Counted from the stretch's first letter, positions 10,387 to 24,371 are shown. The stretch: 31,327 nt of DNA from Calocera cornea HHB12733 (GCA_001632435.1 KV424155.1:1-31327); one strand, 5' to 3'. The notes: generated by a model from the sequence alone, not told the origin. Made by a program: numbers and translations.

Positions 10387-11704
10387 TCATTTCAGCTTCC
10401 TAGTGTGCACGATGGTATCAGGGTATGATTGTGAGCAGCTTGAGGGTTTGGCGATCTTCTCCATCTCACGGCGATCTGCGGATTTGACTGGGTTGGAGTG
10501 ATTATCGCGAGATCTTCCCACGGTAGAAATCACATACCTGAGCCATGATGTGCTTCTTGCTATTGTACCATTCGTGTATCAGCCTATCAGGCGATCTCTT
10601 GCTCGTTGCAATCCCGTAGAGCGCGAGCTATGATACCACCCCTCTCTCCACGCTGAACAACAGGAGAGGATGTTCGGCCGGATCAACGTGTTTCCGATTC
10701 TCCGTCTTCGACAGTCCGCCGCCATCCACCATCTCGGGAGTTTCATTGTGCAAAATCAAGGTGTAAGTCAACGCGCTCCGCCGTTTGATACGCGACGCAT
10801 AGAAAACGCCCAGCCAGCCGACAGGGAACTACCGCAGCGCTGAAACAACGAGCCGCAGTGCACCTGACTATCCGCGCATTGTCCTTCCAGGGATGTCAAG
10901 ATCCATACAGTGAAGATAACGTGTCGCCATCCCACGCGTCCAGATATTGGTTGGCGTTCGCAGAGTGATTATAGCTGCAGACGCATGAGAACGCAGTCCG
11001 GAGGGCCGCAGAGCAGGTCATCCGACCCGATCGGTAGTCAAGATCAATACAATAGCGGCGATTGTGAGAGCCGACGCCCCCAGGATGAAAAAGGTACTCA
11101 GTTGAGGCACTCTAGACAGCGCGTCCGGGGAATGAAGTAAATCAACAGCATTCGTGTCTTCGGATGCAAATGATTCACTACGCGACCGTCGCTTGCGAAC
11201 TCATCAGGCCTGATTCATTACTCTCGAGCTCGCGCAGTCCCGGGCCCTTCGTGGGCGCCTCTATGTTGTACGATTGCTTGCTCCTCGGTACCGACTCAGG
11301 AGCTTACTTTCACGCTCCTCCCTCTCGGCGCAATGAAGGATGTGTCTTCCGGTGTAGTCCTCGCTTAGGACGGGAGTGAAGCTGACCGTCGGCAGCATTT
11401 CACCGTTGCTCATGTACGCGTGCGCCGGTACTACGCCCTCACCCGACAATTCCGAGAAATCCCACGTCACCACAGACCACTGAACGCTTGTCATGATCGC
11501 TTGACTCAAGGAGCGTGATTTTTTTGGCGCAGCATTGTCCGTGAGCTTGGTTGAGATCGCCGCCCCTCCGACCGGATTCTCGCTCGCGATAGGGGCTTGT
11601 CGCATGACCGAGCCACGCGTGTCCTCTGCTGCCGAAGAATTATCCATTATTGAGTCACAGGCGCGCATTGCAGGCGATATCCTCGAATTAAGGACGATTG
11701 CCAT
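10387..11704 (-). CDS. Unrecognised multi-exon gene, probably membrane-anchored; 5' end unclear
   Basis: A chain of consistent exons on the minus strand. A long exon ends at 11308 (its open frame reaches ATG 11704 and further up), intron 11307-11261 (47 nt), exon 11260-11222, then an exon from about 11157 encoding a hydrophobic helix (FFILGASALTIAAIVLIL). The 3' part is well phased: exon 10828-10637, intron 10636-10560, exon 10559-10538 (22 nt), intron 10537-10488 (50 nt, GTATGT to CAG), exon 10487-10387 with TGA. The joins between 11010 and 10828 are unresolved. A start with MSQEAA at 11951 is possible, but its splicing does not phase cleanly. The last part is hydrophilic with a charged tail. 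I recognise no family. It lies directly upstream of the 64-aa Zn2Cys6 gene. Confidence 0.45.
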
Positions 11705-12471
11705 AAGTCTGACATGGTCTTGTCGCGTGGAAAACGGTCGCAGATTCTAACACTACCAGGCGACAGGTAATATGTAGACAAGGACCTTGAATGTTCCTTC
11801 GCTAAAAGGAATCGAGACATTGTCTTCGAGGTGATTCGAAAAGTGCAAGGACGCTTCGCGCTTCCGACTGCGGATAATCTTATTCACGGCTGCTCGATCG
11901 TGCCTGCCTGTATACCCTCCAGTGTTGTGACGCAGCCGCCTCTTGCGACATGGCGGTCAAGCTCCGTATACACGAGGCGACTGACAATAATTGCAATGAA
12001 CAAAGAGAACCGTGATGTCATACACGTATGCGAAGGTTCTTACGCATGGTAACATACACACGGCTGATTCACTGCACTGCCTCCAGATCCCAGGCCGCTA
12101 CAGTACTTCCTACGCCGGGAATGAAATTTCAGTCCAACACATGCCTTGAAGAGAGCGAGAGCGAGAAGCCATGACACAAAGCGAAAGACGGAAATGAACA
12201 AGCAACTACACACTGTTGCCTGCCTGAAGCGAGCGTAATGCGCGCTGGTGATGTCGCGTTGCGACGTGGAGAGAATAATGCAACAAAAGGGGCATGAAGT
12301 GAAGTATATATTGGAGCACATGGATAGGAGATGACAACAGGAACGAAAGAGTAGAACAAGCGCAGCGGTCCGTGGATGTGTTGACAAGAGGATCCAGCCC
12401 TTCAAGGACGGGCCCGTTCGTTCACGATTGAGCGATTTACCCAATGCTCCTCTACCAGTCCCCGTTCTCCC

Positions 12472-12950
12472 TCACTCGTCCTGCCCTCCAAGACTACCAT
12501 CATTTTCGCTTGTAGAGCCTGCATTATCGTCCTGGTGGTCTTGGGCTGGAGCTGGCGGCTGAGTCGCGCCCGCAGGGTTATTGCTGGCTTGCGCAGGCCC
12601 GTTGGGTTGACCATAACTGTTGGTAGTCCTCTGCCTCCCATCCGTTCCGCTGAAATCGCATGCTTGCTGCCCACAGCATCAGTATGTGTGGGTACTAATA
12701 TATATTTTGGGATGCACACCCCAGCCTTGATACATCTCGCACACCTATCAAATCCGTTGACCGTACGGCAGCGCTTTTTCCTGACAACGGTGAGCCCTGC
12801 ACACATTAGTAGTCGGACGATGCAAAGAGCTCACATTGAGCGACAGTGATTGCATGCCTTCTTCGAATGTGATACGTGGCGACCTCCTGGATTGTCGCCT
12901 GGCCCTTCTCCTCCTCCACCTGGGCCACCATTGTGTTGTACGTGGAGCAT
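12472..12950 (-). CDS. Small Zn2Cys6 DNA-binding protein (123 aa)
   Basis: Exons 12950-12835, 12780-12720 (61 nt) and 12666-12472; introns 12834-12781 (54 nt, GTGAGC to CAG) and 12719-12667 (53 nt, GTGTGC to CAG). An in-frame TGA lies nine bases before the ATG, which fixes the start. The protein has a Gly-rich N-terminus, then Cys33-x2-Cys36-x6-Cys43-x8-Cys52-x2-Cys55-x6-Cys62, a full binuclear zinc cluster. A 60-residue tail follows, rich in Asn, Gln, Pro, Ala and acidic residues, which could act as a weak activation region (inference). Compared with the two 64-68 aa relatives it is the only one with a substantial tail. The sequence just after the last Cys (DFSGTDGR) resembles the 68-aa protein's HFDGIDRR, supporting common descent. 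Confidence 0.85.
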
Positions 12951-13215
12951 GTTGTTTCAGTTGTTGGATCGGAGAGGAGTGGAAAGAACTGGACCAGAGA
13001 GTGCGCAGCTATTAACAGCGGGGAGATTGAGTGTGACTGCGCAACTACGAGCCCATGAGAGTGGTATTTATACGCATTGGCCCGACGACTCACAGTGTAG
13101 GCCCCGGAGCCCCCACTGCACTGGAGGAAAAAAAATCCAGCCCATCCCTACCTCCCGGATCCGTTGGGGTTGCGCCCGGGTCCGCTTGTAAGCGTATGGC
13201 GGAAGGCAACAGGTC
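12951..13215. other. Upstream region of the 123-aa Zn2Cys6 gene
   Basis: This non-coding stretch should hold the promoter of the minus-strand Zn2Cys6 gene. A short poly-A run lies at 13129-13136 on the plus strand. No clear TATA box or other site was seen. Confidence 0.35.
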
Positions 13216-14692
13216 CTACAGAAGCACCTCGAAAGGAGAGGGTTTGTATTCGGCTTGTGGTGTTCGTAAGATCGTCGCGAATCCGGCGAGTGGCAATGCG
13301 GAGAAAAGAGTGCCCGAGGAAAGAACGCCCTTCAAGCCGCATGGTGAGGAAGACATAAACCAGTGCTGATCAAAGACAAGATCCAAAAGATAAGGAATGC
13401 CACTTTGTCTCCGAGCTGAAGGCTGGGCCGATCGGGGAGCAAGCGCTGCCACCCTTTCAGGGTGGTCCCGAGAACAGTCATCGTAACCCTTTCCTTGTAC
13501 AGCTTTCAAGGGGATATTGACAAACCGGAAGGGACCCACCGCACTCATCTGCTCTTCATTTTTTCCCTGGTTTCCTGCCAAAATTGCCTTTCACCATGGA
13601 GAGTCGGGTGAGATGTACTGAGAGGTGAAGCGGAGTTGTGGTAAACGCTCTGACTCTGCAGGGGAGAACGGGATGTGCTTAGAGTCGTCACATATGAAAT
13701 ACTCTTCTTTCGAGCTTTCCGGAATATCCTGCTGTCGCGGTATCGGTTTGGGTGTGGCGCGAGATCTCTCTATTCCAGCGGGTCGAGACGCATGGAGGCC
13801 GGGTTTTGCAACACGAATAAGGTAATCGGTGAAAGCCAGGGAGCGGACTTGATGGGAAGAAGGAGTTTAGTGAGGACCGGGCAACGGCGCAGTCGGTAAG
13901 TGGAAATGTTATTGGCCACGCTGACGCCCTCCCTTCGACAGAACCCACCAGCAGTGTTCCTACAACCCGGAGCAGAAGATGCTATGACGTTCCTTTCGGC
14001 ATCTCAAGCTCTGCAGGTGCAGCACGGCCAGGTGATCTCTGTGTCGGGCGAGTTTCCCGGCGGGATTTCACCGTCTCCAGGCTACCAGTCTGAACCAACT
14101 GTAAACGGGAACCCCAAGATGGCCAATGCAAGAAGGAAGCTCACCTCTGGGTTTGCGGAACGGGCGGAAGGTGTGCGTCGGGGCAGGGCAGGGCTGTCCA
14201 GCTTCGGCGGGAACACAGAACTCCGGTTCCAGCAGGTGACCCTGACGCGGTTTCAATGATCGGTCCTTCCACCACGTCAGGAGTAGAAGCATGGCCAGCT
14301 GGTTGCGAGGCTTCGCACGCGGCCGTGGGGCTTCTCAGGGGCTAGTCGTGCTGGCCAGCTTCTCTGAGGGCTTACCAGGTGCCGTCCGGGATTCTGCTGA
14401 CAATAGGCGCACGAGGTCCGGAAAAAAAAAATCGTGTATGCCAATGCGCCTGATCCCGGATGAATCGCAATCACTGGTCACCGCTCCCGCGAGAAGCAAC
14501 AACGACTTTTTGTGTCCGCCGAGAAAGGGAATTCCCGGATGGACACGTGTTTGCCTTGCACCGTCGCAGTGCCCGTGGCTAGCGCAGGTTCTCTTTGCAA
14601 ACGAGATCTCCCTTTTATGGTCGAGAGAGAAGCAATGTGCTGCGGCCCCTGACCGATACAAATCGAAAGCTTGTCGAAGTCAGCTAAGGTAA
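13216..14692. other. Coding-like region, strand unresolved
   Basis: Both strands contain protein-like frames bounded by good splice signals. Plus: frames at 13675-13899 and 13900-14259 can be joined by removing 13901-13946 (46 nt, GTAAGT to CAG with a CTGAC site), giving a Gln/Ser/Gly-rich segment. Minus: frames at about 13870-13595 and 13581-13216 (the latter 121 codons from an ATG), plus a phase-consistent intron at 14143-14098 (GTGAGC to CAG). No domain is recognisable on either strand. At least one spliced gene is likely here, but I cannot tell which strand from sequence alone. Confidence 0.35.
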
Positions 14693-15176
14693 CAGGGGTG
14701 ATCAGCGTTGCCGGCGTCAGGGAAACACGCGCACGGCAGAGGCTCGCAGAGGCTTTCAGAAGGCGGCAAAAGAGCTTGGACGTTGTACTGTATCTGTTTC
14801 AGCTTTGTCCATCTGACCCTATGGCAACAGGCGCTCAAGCGTGAACATCTCTTCTTCGTTATGACCTCAAGGCTACATCATAATCACGGAACACACTGTA
14901 TCGTCGAGACATACTCAGTAGGGTGCAAAAAGAGAAGTGTTCGTAGAACCAGCCAGAAAGAATGGGTATCCGTCTCATCCGCTTCTGCTGCGGCCGCCGC
15001 GCGGGATCCGAGCGCGTCAGACTTCTCCGCCGTGCCCGCATCCCGTCTTCTTGCCTTCGCATCTGGGCCCTCGGAGGGAGCCGAGGGCCAATGTCTTCTT
15101 TCGGATTGGATATCTATGGAATATTGACACACAAGGTGAAGGTGAATGGAGCGGGTGGCTACGCGACGCGACGCCC
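14693..15176. other. Region downstream of the kinase gene
   Basis: It contains the probable 3' UTR of the Ste20-type kinase. Short frames on both strands have no motif. Nothing else was seen. Confidence 0.4.
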
Positions 15177-18376
<3,200 letters not shown>

Positions 18377-20251
18377 GGGTGCTGGCGCTTCTGGGGGAGC
18401 CGCGGGGGTGAGCTGAGGGGGTGACGACGACTGCGGGGAGTGGATAGCGGTGGTCAGCTTCGAGGATCAGGCGGCGGTGGGGGATGGGCCAAGCCCGATA
18501 GTTGAGGATGGAAGGCGGAGCAGGCCGGGGGGACGAGGAAGACCGGCTTGAGGGTGTGCGGTGGGTGGGTGGGTGATGATGGGTGATGGCAGGGCAGGGG
18601 AATGCGCCACGGGCAGCTGCTGCTGCTGCTGCTCGCGGCCGTGCGCGCGGAGCGGGGGCAGACACGAAAAGGGTGGTGGTGTGCGCGAGACAAACGCGTT
18701 CCTTCCCGGGGGGTGTGCCCACAGAAAGGGGACCGCCGGAGGAGGACCATGCCGGACCCCGGGCCACACCGTCCTAACGACCGACCCTACAATGAACGGC
18801 GCCCTCTCAAGTGCGACGGGCCCACAACACTACCACTCCCACAGACACAGGGCCGCGATCCCTCCCCCTCCCTGCCGGCCCGGCACGAACATGCGGCCTG
18901 CCGCGCTTGGCACACTGCCGGGCTATAACGGGCCAACGGGCCAAACAATATCTCTATTCACTCGCAATAACATCGGTCCACACACAGGGCCCGCCCTCGA
19001 CAGGTCGGTCGGGTGCGGCATCACGCCAGGGAGCGCGAGCGCCCTATCAATTACATACTGGCATTAACTAACTAACACTAGCGTGCAAAATGATATGAAA
19101 CGCTGCCAAACGTTTCTCACCTTCCCACCTTCCCACCGAATAATAGTGCTGTACAGTAACTTAGTGGCATGAGCCAGCGCGTTCATATGCCAGCGGTTCA
19201 TACATACAAACCGTACGCCCCTCCTCCCTGGCTCCCTTACTGCTTACCCGCCCTTCCTGCCTGCCTGCCGAGCGAAGCACGCGCACGTAGCAGGAATCAT
19301 AGGGTCGCCCTACCACACGGCTGCCGTGCGGCCGCTCCGTCCGCACCACCGCACCACCGCAGCATGCACCGCACTGCACCTCCCTCTTCTCTTCTCTCCT
19401 ATCATGGAGTGACGGCCCCTCTCCACACTGACGGAGCCGGACCCCTGAGCGCCGTGATCCGCCCCTGCTCTGTTCCCTGTTCTAACAGTGCGCGAAGCCT
19501 GAGCATCTGTGGCACCCAAAGTACATGACAAAGTAATGAAGTAATGAAGCCCAACCTTATTATTAGCAATACGTAATCCGGGTGCCGTTACGACATCCTT
19601 CCTTTTCCCTGCCCATCCCTTGCCCATCCTTCTCTCACCCTAAGCTCATAGTGCGCTTTCTACAACCGCCCGCTTCCCGCTTCTTTCCTCCCGGCGGTCG
19701 CCACACGCCCTGATCGCATTTCATCGTATCGTATGAATACCGCGCCCTAGTACATCCGGCCGATAAGCTCGCCCCAGCCCCACGCGCCTCGCCCTCGACG
19801 CGTCGACGGAGTGCTTGACCACCGGCGGGACTTTCCCTGTTCTCGTTCGCGTTCGCCGTTCGCGTTTCCTCAGGGTAGGTCCTAAGTACTCTATACCCTG
19901 CACTCTAAAAGTACTATATGTGCTGTATGTTGGGTAGGGAGGTTCCCTCGGGCGTCAAGGCGACTGACGGTGCCTGGCCCTAGCTCGCGCAGCCCGCCGT
20001 CCCCTGCTCCCTTTCTTCCTCTTCCTCCTCTTCTTCCGGTTGGAAGAAGGGAGCGCGTGGGCAGCGGGTTGCGCGCAGCGCGGTCGGGGTCGCGCTCCGG
20101 CTGCCTGTTCCTCTGATTCCGGGGGGACTCGAAAGCACCGGACTGTTCATCGGTGAGCATATGGTCTGTTCAATGTGGTGTGTGTGCCACTGCACCTGAA
20201 GTGAAAGAGTTTAATCTCTTTTGCCTTCAGTAGTACACTGAATTCCTGTAA
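18377..20251. promoter_or_regulatory. GC-rich leader and promoter region of the kinase gene
   Basis: The first few hundred bases upstream of the kinase ATG are strongly G-rich on the plus strand (C-rich in the mRNA sense), with a short CTG repeat near 18617-18633. Further out the sequence is C-rich with many short homopolymer-like runs (CCCTTCC, CCTCTTCC). No supported gene was found between 19,000 and 20,250; frames on both strands are short and of low complexity. Confidence 0.45.
18563..18583 (+). other. Potential G-quadruplex
   Basis: Four GGG tracts lie at 18563-18565, 18567-18569, 18571-18573 and 18581-18583, separated by loops of 1, 1 and 7 nt. They are on the plus strand, which is the template strand of the kinase gene, about 190 bp upstream of its ATG. 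Confidence 0.5.
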
Positions 20252-21265
20252 TTATGGTAGATCTAATACAATGATTGTGCGCACTAAGAGAGTGAAGAGA
20301 AAATTGTGGCCTAGGGCTGCGCTACGTGTCATCCAACTCTCGGAAACAGAAAATCCGAATACCGCAGAACAGTGAGCTTCATAACTCAGTAAGTATGATT
20401 TCTGATAGGGAAATCCCTTACGAGAAGGGATGAAGAGGTGTCGGGTCCTGTCCTGGTTTGCCGTGGGATGAAGCTGGACGGTGGGGTGTATAGCTTGAAC
20501 CACCTCCATGTTTTCTTGGGTGTTGGAGATGGCGAGCAGGCTGTTTGCCCATGGGCACACAGCGTCAATGCAACGCTTGTGGGTCCCCGGCATGGATCGT
20601 GGTTGCCCAACAGAAGGCGCACCGAAAAGCACAAAAGATAAATGGCAAAGTCGATGGTTATGCTTTGAAAGTGTTGTCCTCGACGGCGATATTTTACTGA
20701 GCAGGGTGATACTGCAACGAACTGCGTACTGTAGCTCGTGAGGTCCGTTTTCATGGAGTATCTTCGTCATTAAGTAGTGAATGAAAGAGACAGCAAGCAG
20801 CGTTTCATTGAAGGTAGAAGTTGTGCCCGTCTTACGGGCCGGGTCATCGACACCCTCCAGTCGAGCCGATCTTGGGAGACGGGCTTCCCTCTCCCTCGCC
20901 ACACGGTTCAAGGCGCTCCCCACGTCCCCTTGCAAGTTCACAAGGAGAGTGCCCCAAATATCAACCGGCGAGGTGTATAACTTTCGATGCCCTGCCCGTG
21001 CCGCCCAACGCCCGTTTAAGTACATTTTCGTTTGCCCCCGAGGGGCGGTGCGCGCACGGGCCCTGGCGCGCTGGATAAATTTGGCGCGTCCCGCAAAAGG
21101 GCTCGGGTTGACAGCTCTCGAACGATATCTAAGTCGGGATACCTGGATTGTCCCTACGTATGCTGACAATACGGATCGAGTAGAGTGACCATCGAGGTCA
21201 CTGGCTGGGCATACCGCTGCTCTGGAATTCCCAAGGGATAAGTGGTTAATCAGCTGGTGGTACAT
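20252..21265 (-). CDS. Hypothetical 337-codon open frame
   Basis: An uninterrupted frame of 337 codons starts at ATG 21265 and stops at 20252. No intron is needed and no domain is recognised. It is basic and rich in Arg, Ser and Leu. At this base composition a frame of that size is unlikely by chance, but the frame shows no signal peptide, repeat or motif, and neighbouring sequence resembles decayed mobile-element DNA. It could be an orphan gene, an element remnant or noise. Confidence 0.25.
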   Translation of the reverse strand: MYHQLINHLSLGNSRAAVCPASDLDGHSTRSVLSAYVGTIQVSRLRYRSRAVNPSPFAGRAKFIQRARARARTAPRGQTKMYLNGRWAARAGHRKLYTSPVDIWGTLLVNLQGDVGSALNRVAREREARLPRSARLEGVDDPARKTGTTSTFNETLLAVSFIHYLMTKILHENGPHELQYAVRCSITLLSKISPSRTTLSKHNHRLCHLSFVLFGAPSVGQPRSMPGTHKRCIDAVCPWANSLLAISNTQENMEVVQAIHPTVQLHPTANQDRTRHLFIPSRKGFPYQKSYLLSYEAHCSAVFGFSVSESWMTRSAALGHNFLFTLLVRTIIVLDLP

Positions 21266-21564
21266 CTTCTCCTGCCCTCCGTTTGCTCAATTCTGCTCAT
21301 CAACAAGGATTTAACCGACTGAGATCAGTCTTTGTATTGTCTCTTGGCGAACATATACGAGCAGCATAGTAGCAAATGATACATTGTTAGAGCATGAGAC
21401 ACCGCGCGCAAGATTAGGCCAAAATTCCACTTTCCACCTCGCCCGAATCCGGTCATGGGCCCTGAAGAGCAGAAAACCGCTTCCGTCCTGACCTCGTCCA
21501 AGGCGGCGCACGACTCTTCGCTGATCTGGCTACTTATTACACCTCCCTCACCCCGAGAGCCGCC
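21266..21564 (+). promoter_or_regulatory. Upstream region of the TFIIIA-like gene
   Basis: About 300 bp precede the ATG at 21565. The bases around the start (GCCGCCATGG) match a strong eukaryotic initiation context. No clear TATA box was seen. Confidence 0.4.
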
Positions 21565-23365
21565 ATGGCTGCAGCGGTCCTCGTCGCGCTTCCCAGCAAG
21601 AGCGTACTGGGAAAGCGCAAGGCAGCGCCAACGACCTTCCGAATAGTGCAGCCCAAAATCGACGACTCTGAGACTGGGTCAGAGACGGAGGACACGGTCG
21701 AGAGCTTCGTGTCACAATACTCAGAGGACGACTCGTCCAACGAAGAAGATGAAGAAGCCGATTCCGAGAGCGAGTCTGGTGGAGAGTCTCTCCCCGTGCG
21801 ATCTAGCGACACGCCAGATCTTTCCTTCTCAAACCTTCGAGTGCAAGGTGGTGGAGCGACTACCGCCTCGTCCTCCCGGACGTCGCTCTTGCTGGTCAAC
21901 GGCAAGCTCCTAGCCAGAGAGAAGGGAGTGCGCCCCAAGCGATACGCGTGCACATGGCCAGGGTGCGAGAAGGCGTACACCAAGCCGGTAAGGCTGGAGG
22001 AGCATGAGAGGAGCCATACTGGAGACGTGCGTGCTATGTTTTCACTTCGAGCATTGGCTGACAGTTTTGCAGAGACCATATAGATGCGACGAGTGCGGGC
22101 AGTCCTACATGCGTGACACACACTTGGCTGCGCATGTACGAACGCACAAGCCAGATTCGGAGAAACCATACGCGTGTTCTACTGAGTCCTGCGGGAAGCG
22201 GTTCTGGACCTCCTCACAGCTCAAGCTGCATATAGCAACACATCGTGGCGACCGACCATTTGCCTGCGAACAGTGCGAGGAGCGATTCGTCAAGCATGCG
22301 CAGTTGCGGAAGCACGTGGCGGCCGTGCATTGTCCGCCGGGTACGAAGGTGTTTCGATGCCTCCATGAGGGGTGCGGGAAGAGCTTCGAGCAGAGTGCTA
22401 AGCTGAGGGCCCATGAGAGGAAGCATGAACGTACGCTGTTCACGAACCATGCCCGAGAATTGCGACTGACGAGCTTGGGTAGCTGATCGCTATGCATGTT
22501 CACATCCTTCATGTCTATCGCCTGTGCAATATTTCAACACCTGGTCCGCCTTACAAACCCACATCCGGCAAGCGCACGCTCCATCATGTCCTTACAAGAT
22601 GTGCTCTGGGAAGGTGTTCAAGGCAAAGGGCAACTTGAAAGCGCATATCAAGATGCACCAGGATGAGGGGCACGAGCTGAACGACTCTGAGGATGAGAGC
22701 GAGGAGGAGCGTGGCGTGAAGAGGAGACGGAGGAAGAATGGCGGTGAGTTCCGGTGTGAGGAGCAAGGATGTGTCAAGTCCTTCCACGATGTACGTTTTC
22801 CCACATCCGGCCCTTTGCAGATGTGCTGACCTATGTTGGCCAACAGCGGAGCGCCCTCAATAAGCACAGACAAACGGCGCATTTGGGTTTGCGTCCCTTC
22901 AAGTGCAACACACCAGGTTGCGACTATGCCTGTGGCTACAAGCATGTCCTGCAGAGACATATTCAGCGGCACCATACCAGCGCTACATCGGAAGCCGCTG
23001 AACCCGAGCCCACGCAAGCCATCACCATCAAAGTCGAAGAGGGCGTACCCACTGGCACTTTAACCGACCCCACGTCCTCAATATCGAACAGTGCCCCAGG
23101 AGGCGCGCAATCGCCGCCGCCTGAAGATGTGATTGCACTCCTTACGGGTGCACCCACGGTACCCAATGGAACTCGTCGGGTTCTGCACTGCCCATGGCCG
23201 GACTTGCTGGAGGGGCCGTTCAACCCGGACTTGAGAGGAGCATGCAACTGGACGAGTGGAAGGGTGTACGACCTTTGGCGGCATTTGCGGAGTGCGCATA
23301 CATTTGAGTGCGAGAGGCAGGTGCTGGAGACGTGGGTCAAGGAAGGCGAAGGGCGTCTGGTGTAG
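21565..23365 (+). CDS. TFIIIA-like C2H2 zinc-finger protein
   Basis: Exons 21565-22026, 22073-22430, 22483-22790 and 22847-23365; introns 46, 52 and 56 nt; 548 aa. A Ser/Glu/Asp-rich N-terminus (about 35-75) precedes nine C2H2 fingers beginning near residue 128. Several have the C-x4-C spacing of TFIIIA (WPGCEKAYTKP, HEGCGKSFEQS, EQGCVKSFHD, TPGCDYACGYK). Finger 6 has an enlarged Cys-to-His loop. An acidic then basic insert (NDSEDESEEE..KRRRRK, probable nuclear signal) separates fingers 7 and 8. The C-terminal part holds a further atypical Cys/His motif ending WRHLRSAH. Nine fingers with TFIIIA spacing suggest binding to the 5S rRNA gene to recruit TFIIIC and RNA polymerase III; another multi-finger regulator remains possible. 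Confidence 0.85.
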
Positions 23366-24371
23366 TTCGGTTCCCATTCTACTTCGGTTTCATATTATAC
23401 CTGTATTCATCTACTTTGCACAAGGACTTGACGACACGTAAACTACTCATCCGGAGGGGGCAGAAAATATGTTGTCTATAATACATTTTGTTGGTTCCAA
23501 CTCCTGCATCAATGCCAGCCAACCCACCTGGCTCTAGTGAGACACCTTGTCTAATGGCACTACATTTGTCGGAGGAGAGGAGGAGGTTGGTGAGAGTAGC
23601 ACTGCCCTGAACTCAGATGCCATCCTGACATCCGACTGTGACTCCAACCTCTCACATTGTGAGATTGGTACCCCGCTGATTGTTGGAGAGGAGGAAGATG
23701 GGGCTGAGCCAGGAGAGGATGGGGAGGAGGATTGAGATCATGGAATAATCTCAATACACACACATAAGCTGTGTGTGTAAGGGCAGGACAGGATTGGACA
23801 GAGTCATGGGAATGGTTGATGAAGAAAATGTTACCTGAGAAATGTGCCCAGACCTGTGCCCATTGATGGCAACAGAAAGCAAGGTTGCAAGGCACCAACA
23901 ATGATAAGCATGCTGTTGTTGGGTGTCTTACCTTTGGAGGCCCATGCGAAAGGGTGCCAGCCCAAGCGCAATGTTGTACAGAACATTGTGGTCCAACACA
24001 GATTCATGCAGCCAGACCGCTGTGGTGTAGAGAGCAGCGAGCAGAACAAAAGTCGATGTGTACAATCCATTATGAACCAGGTCAAAACACACATACAGAT
24101 GTCTACTGTGTGTACTGCAGATGCAGAAGCTGGTGTACTAGGCGTACCTTCCCCTTGCTGTTTGTGATTGCGAGCGCCGCATACTCAATCCCCGGGGGAA
24201 AAGCAACAGCCATGACGTGCCCGAGCGGGGTGTCTAACATTGGCGTGCTTTATGGACGCATTGATTCACGAATGACATATCATAGTGTCTGTTAGGAATA
24301 TACATGCGAACCCTCTCTTTCCTCCATATGCTGGCTGGCTAGGCAAGGTCTCGCGATGGGACGACGGTCGA
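23366..24371. other. Low-complexity intergenic stretch, possibly mobile-element remnant
   Basis: It lies between two convergent genes. Base use changes to A/G/T-rich words (GGAGAGGAGGAGG, TGTGTGTAAGGG, CAGAAAGCAAGG) unlike flanking exons, a look common in decayed fungal transposons. Frames on both strands (for example minus 23560-23901 and 23831-24094) carry no domain I recognise. Two adjacent hairpins are listed separately. Confidence 0.4.
23731..23778. repeat. Two adjacent perfect hairpins
   Basis: The first has an 8-bp stem: ATTGAGAT at 23731-23738 pairs with ATCTCAAT at 23748-23755 across a 9-nt loop. The second follows at once with a 9-bp stem: ACACACACA at 23756-23764 pairs with TGTGTGTGT at 23770-23778 across a 5-nt loop. 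They are about 366 bp past the stop of the TFIIIA-like gene. Confidence 0.75.

Noticed and set aside
12402..12806. 134-codon minus frame with RKKRC and CARC motifs
   Set aside because: It is exon 2 of the 123-aa Zn2Cys6 gene read through both introns. The spliced model gives all six cysteines.
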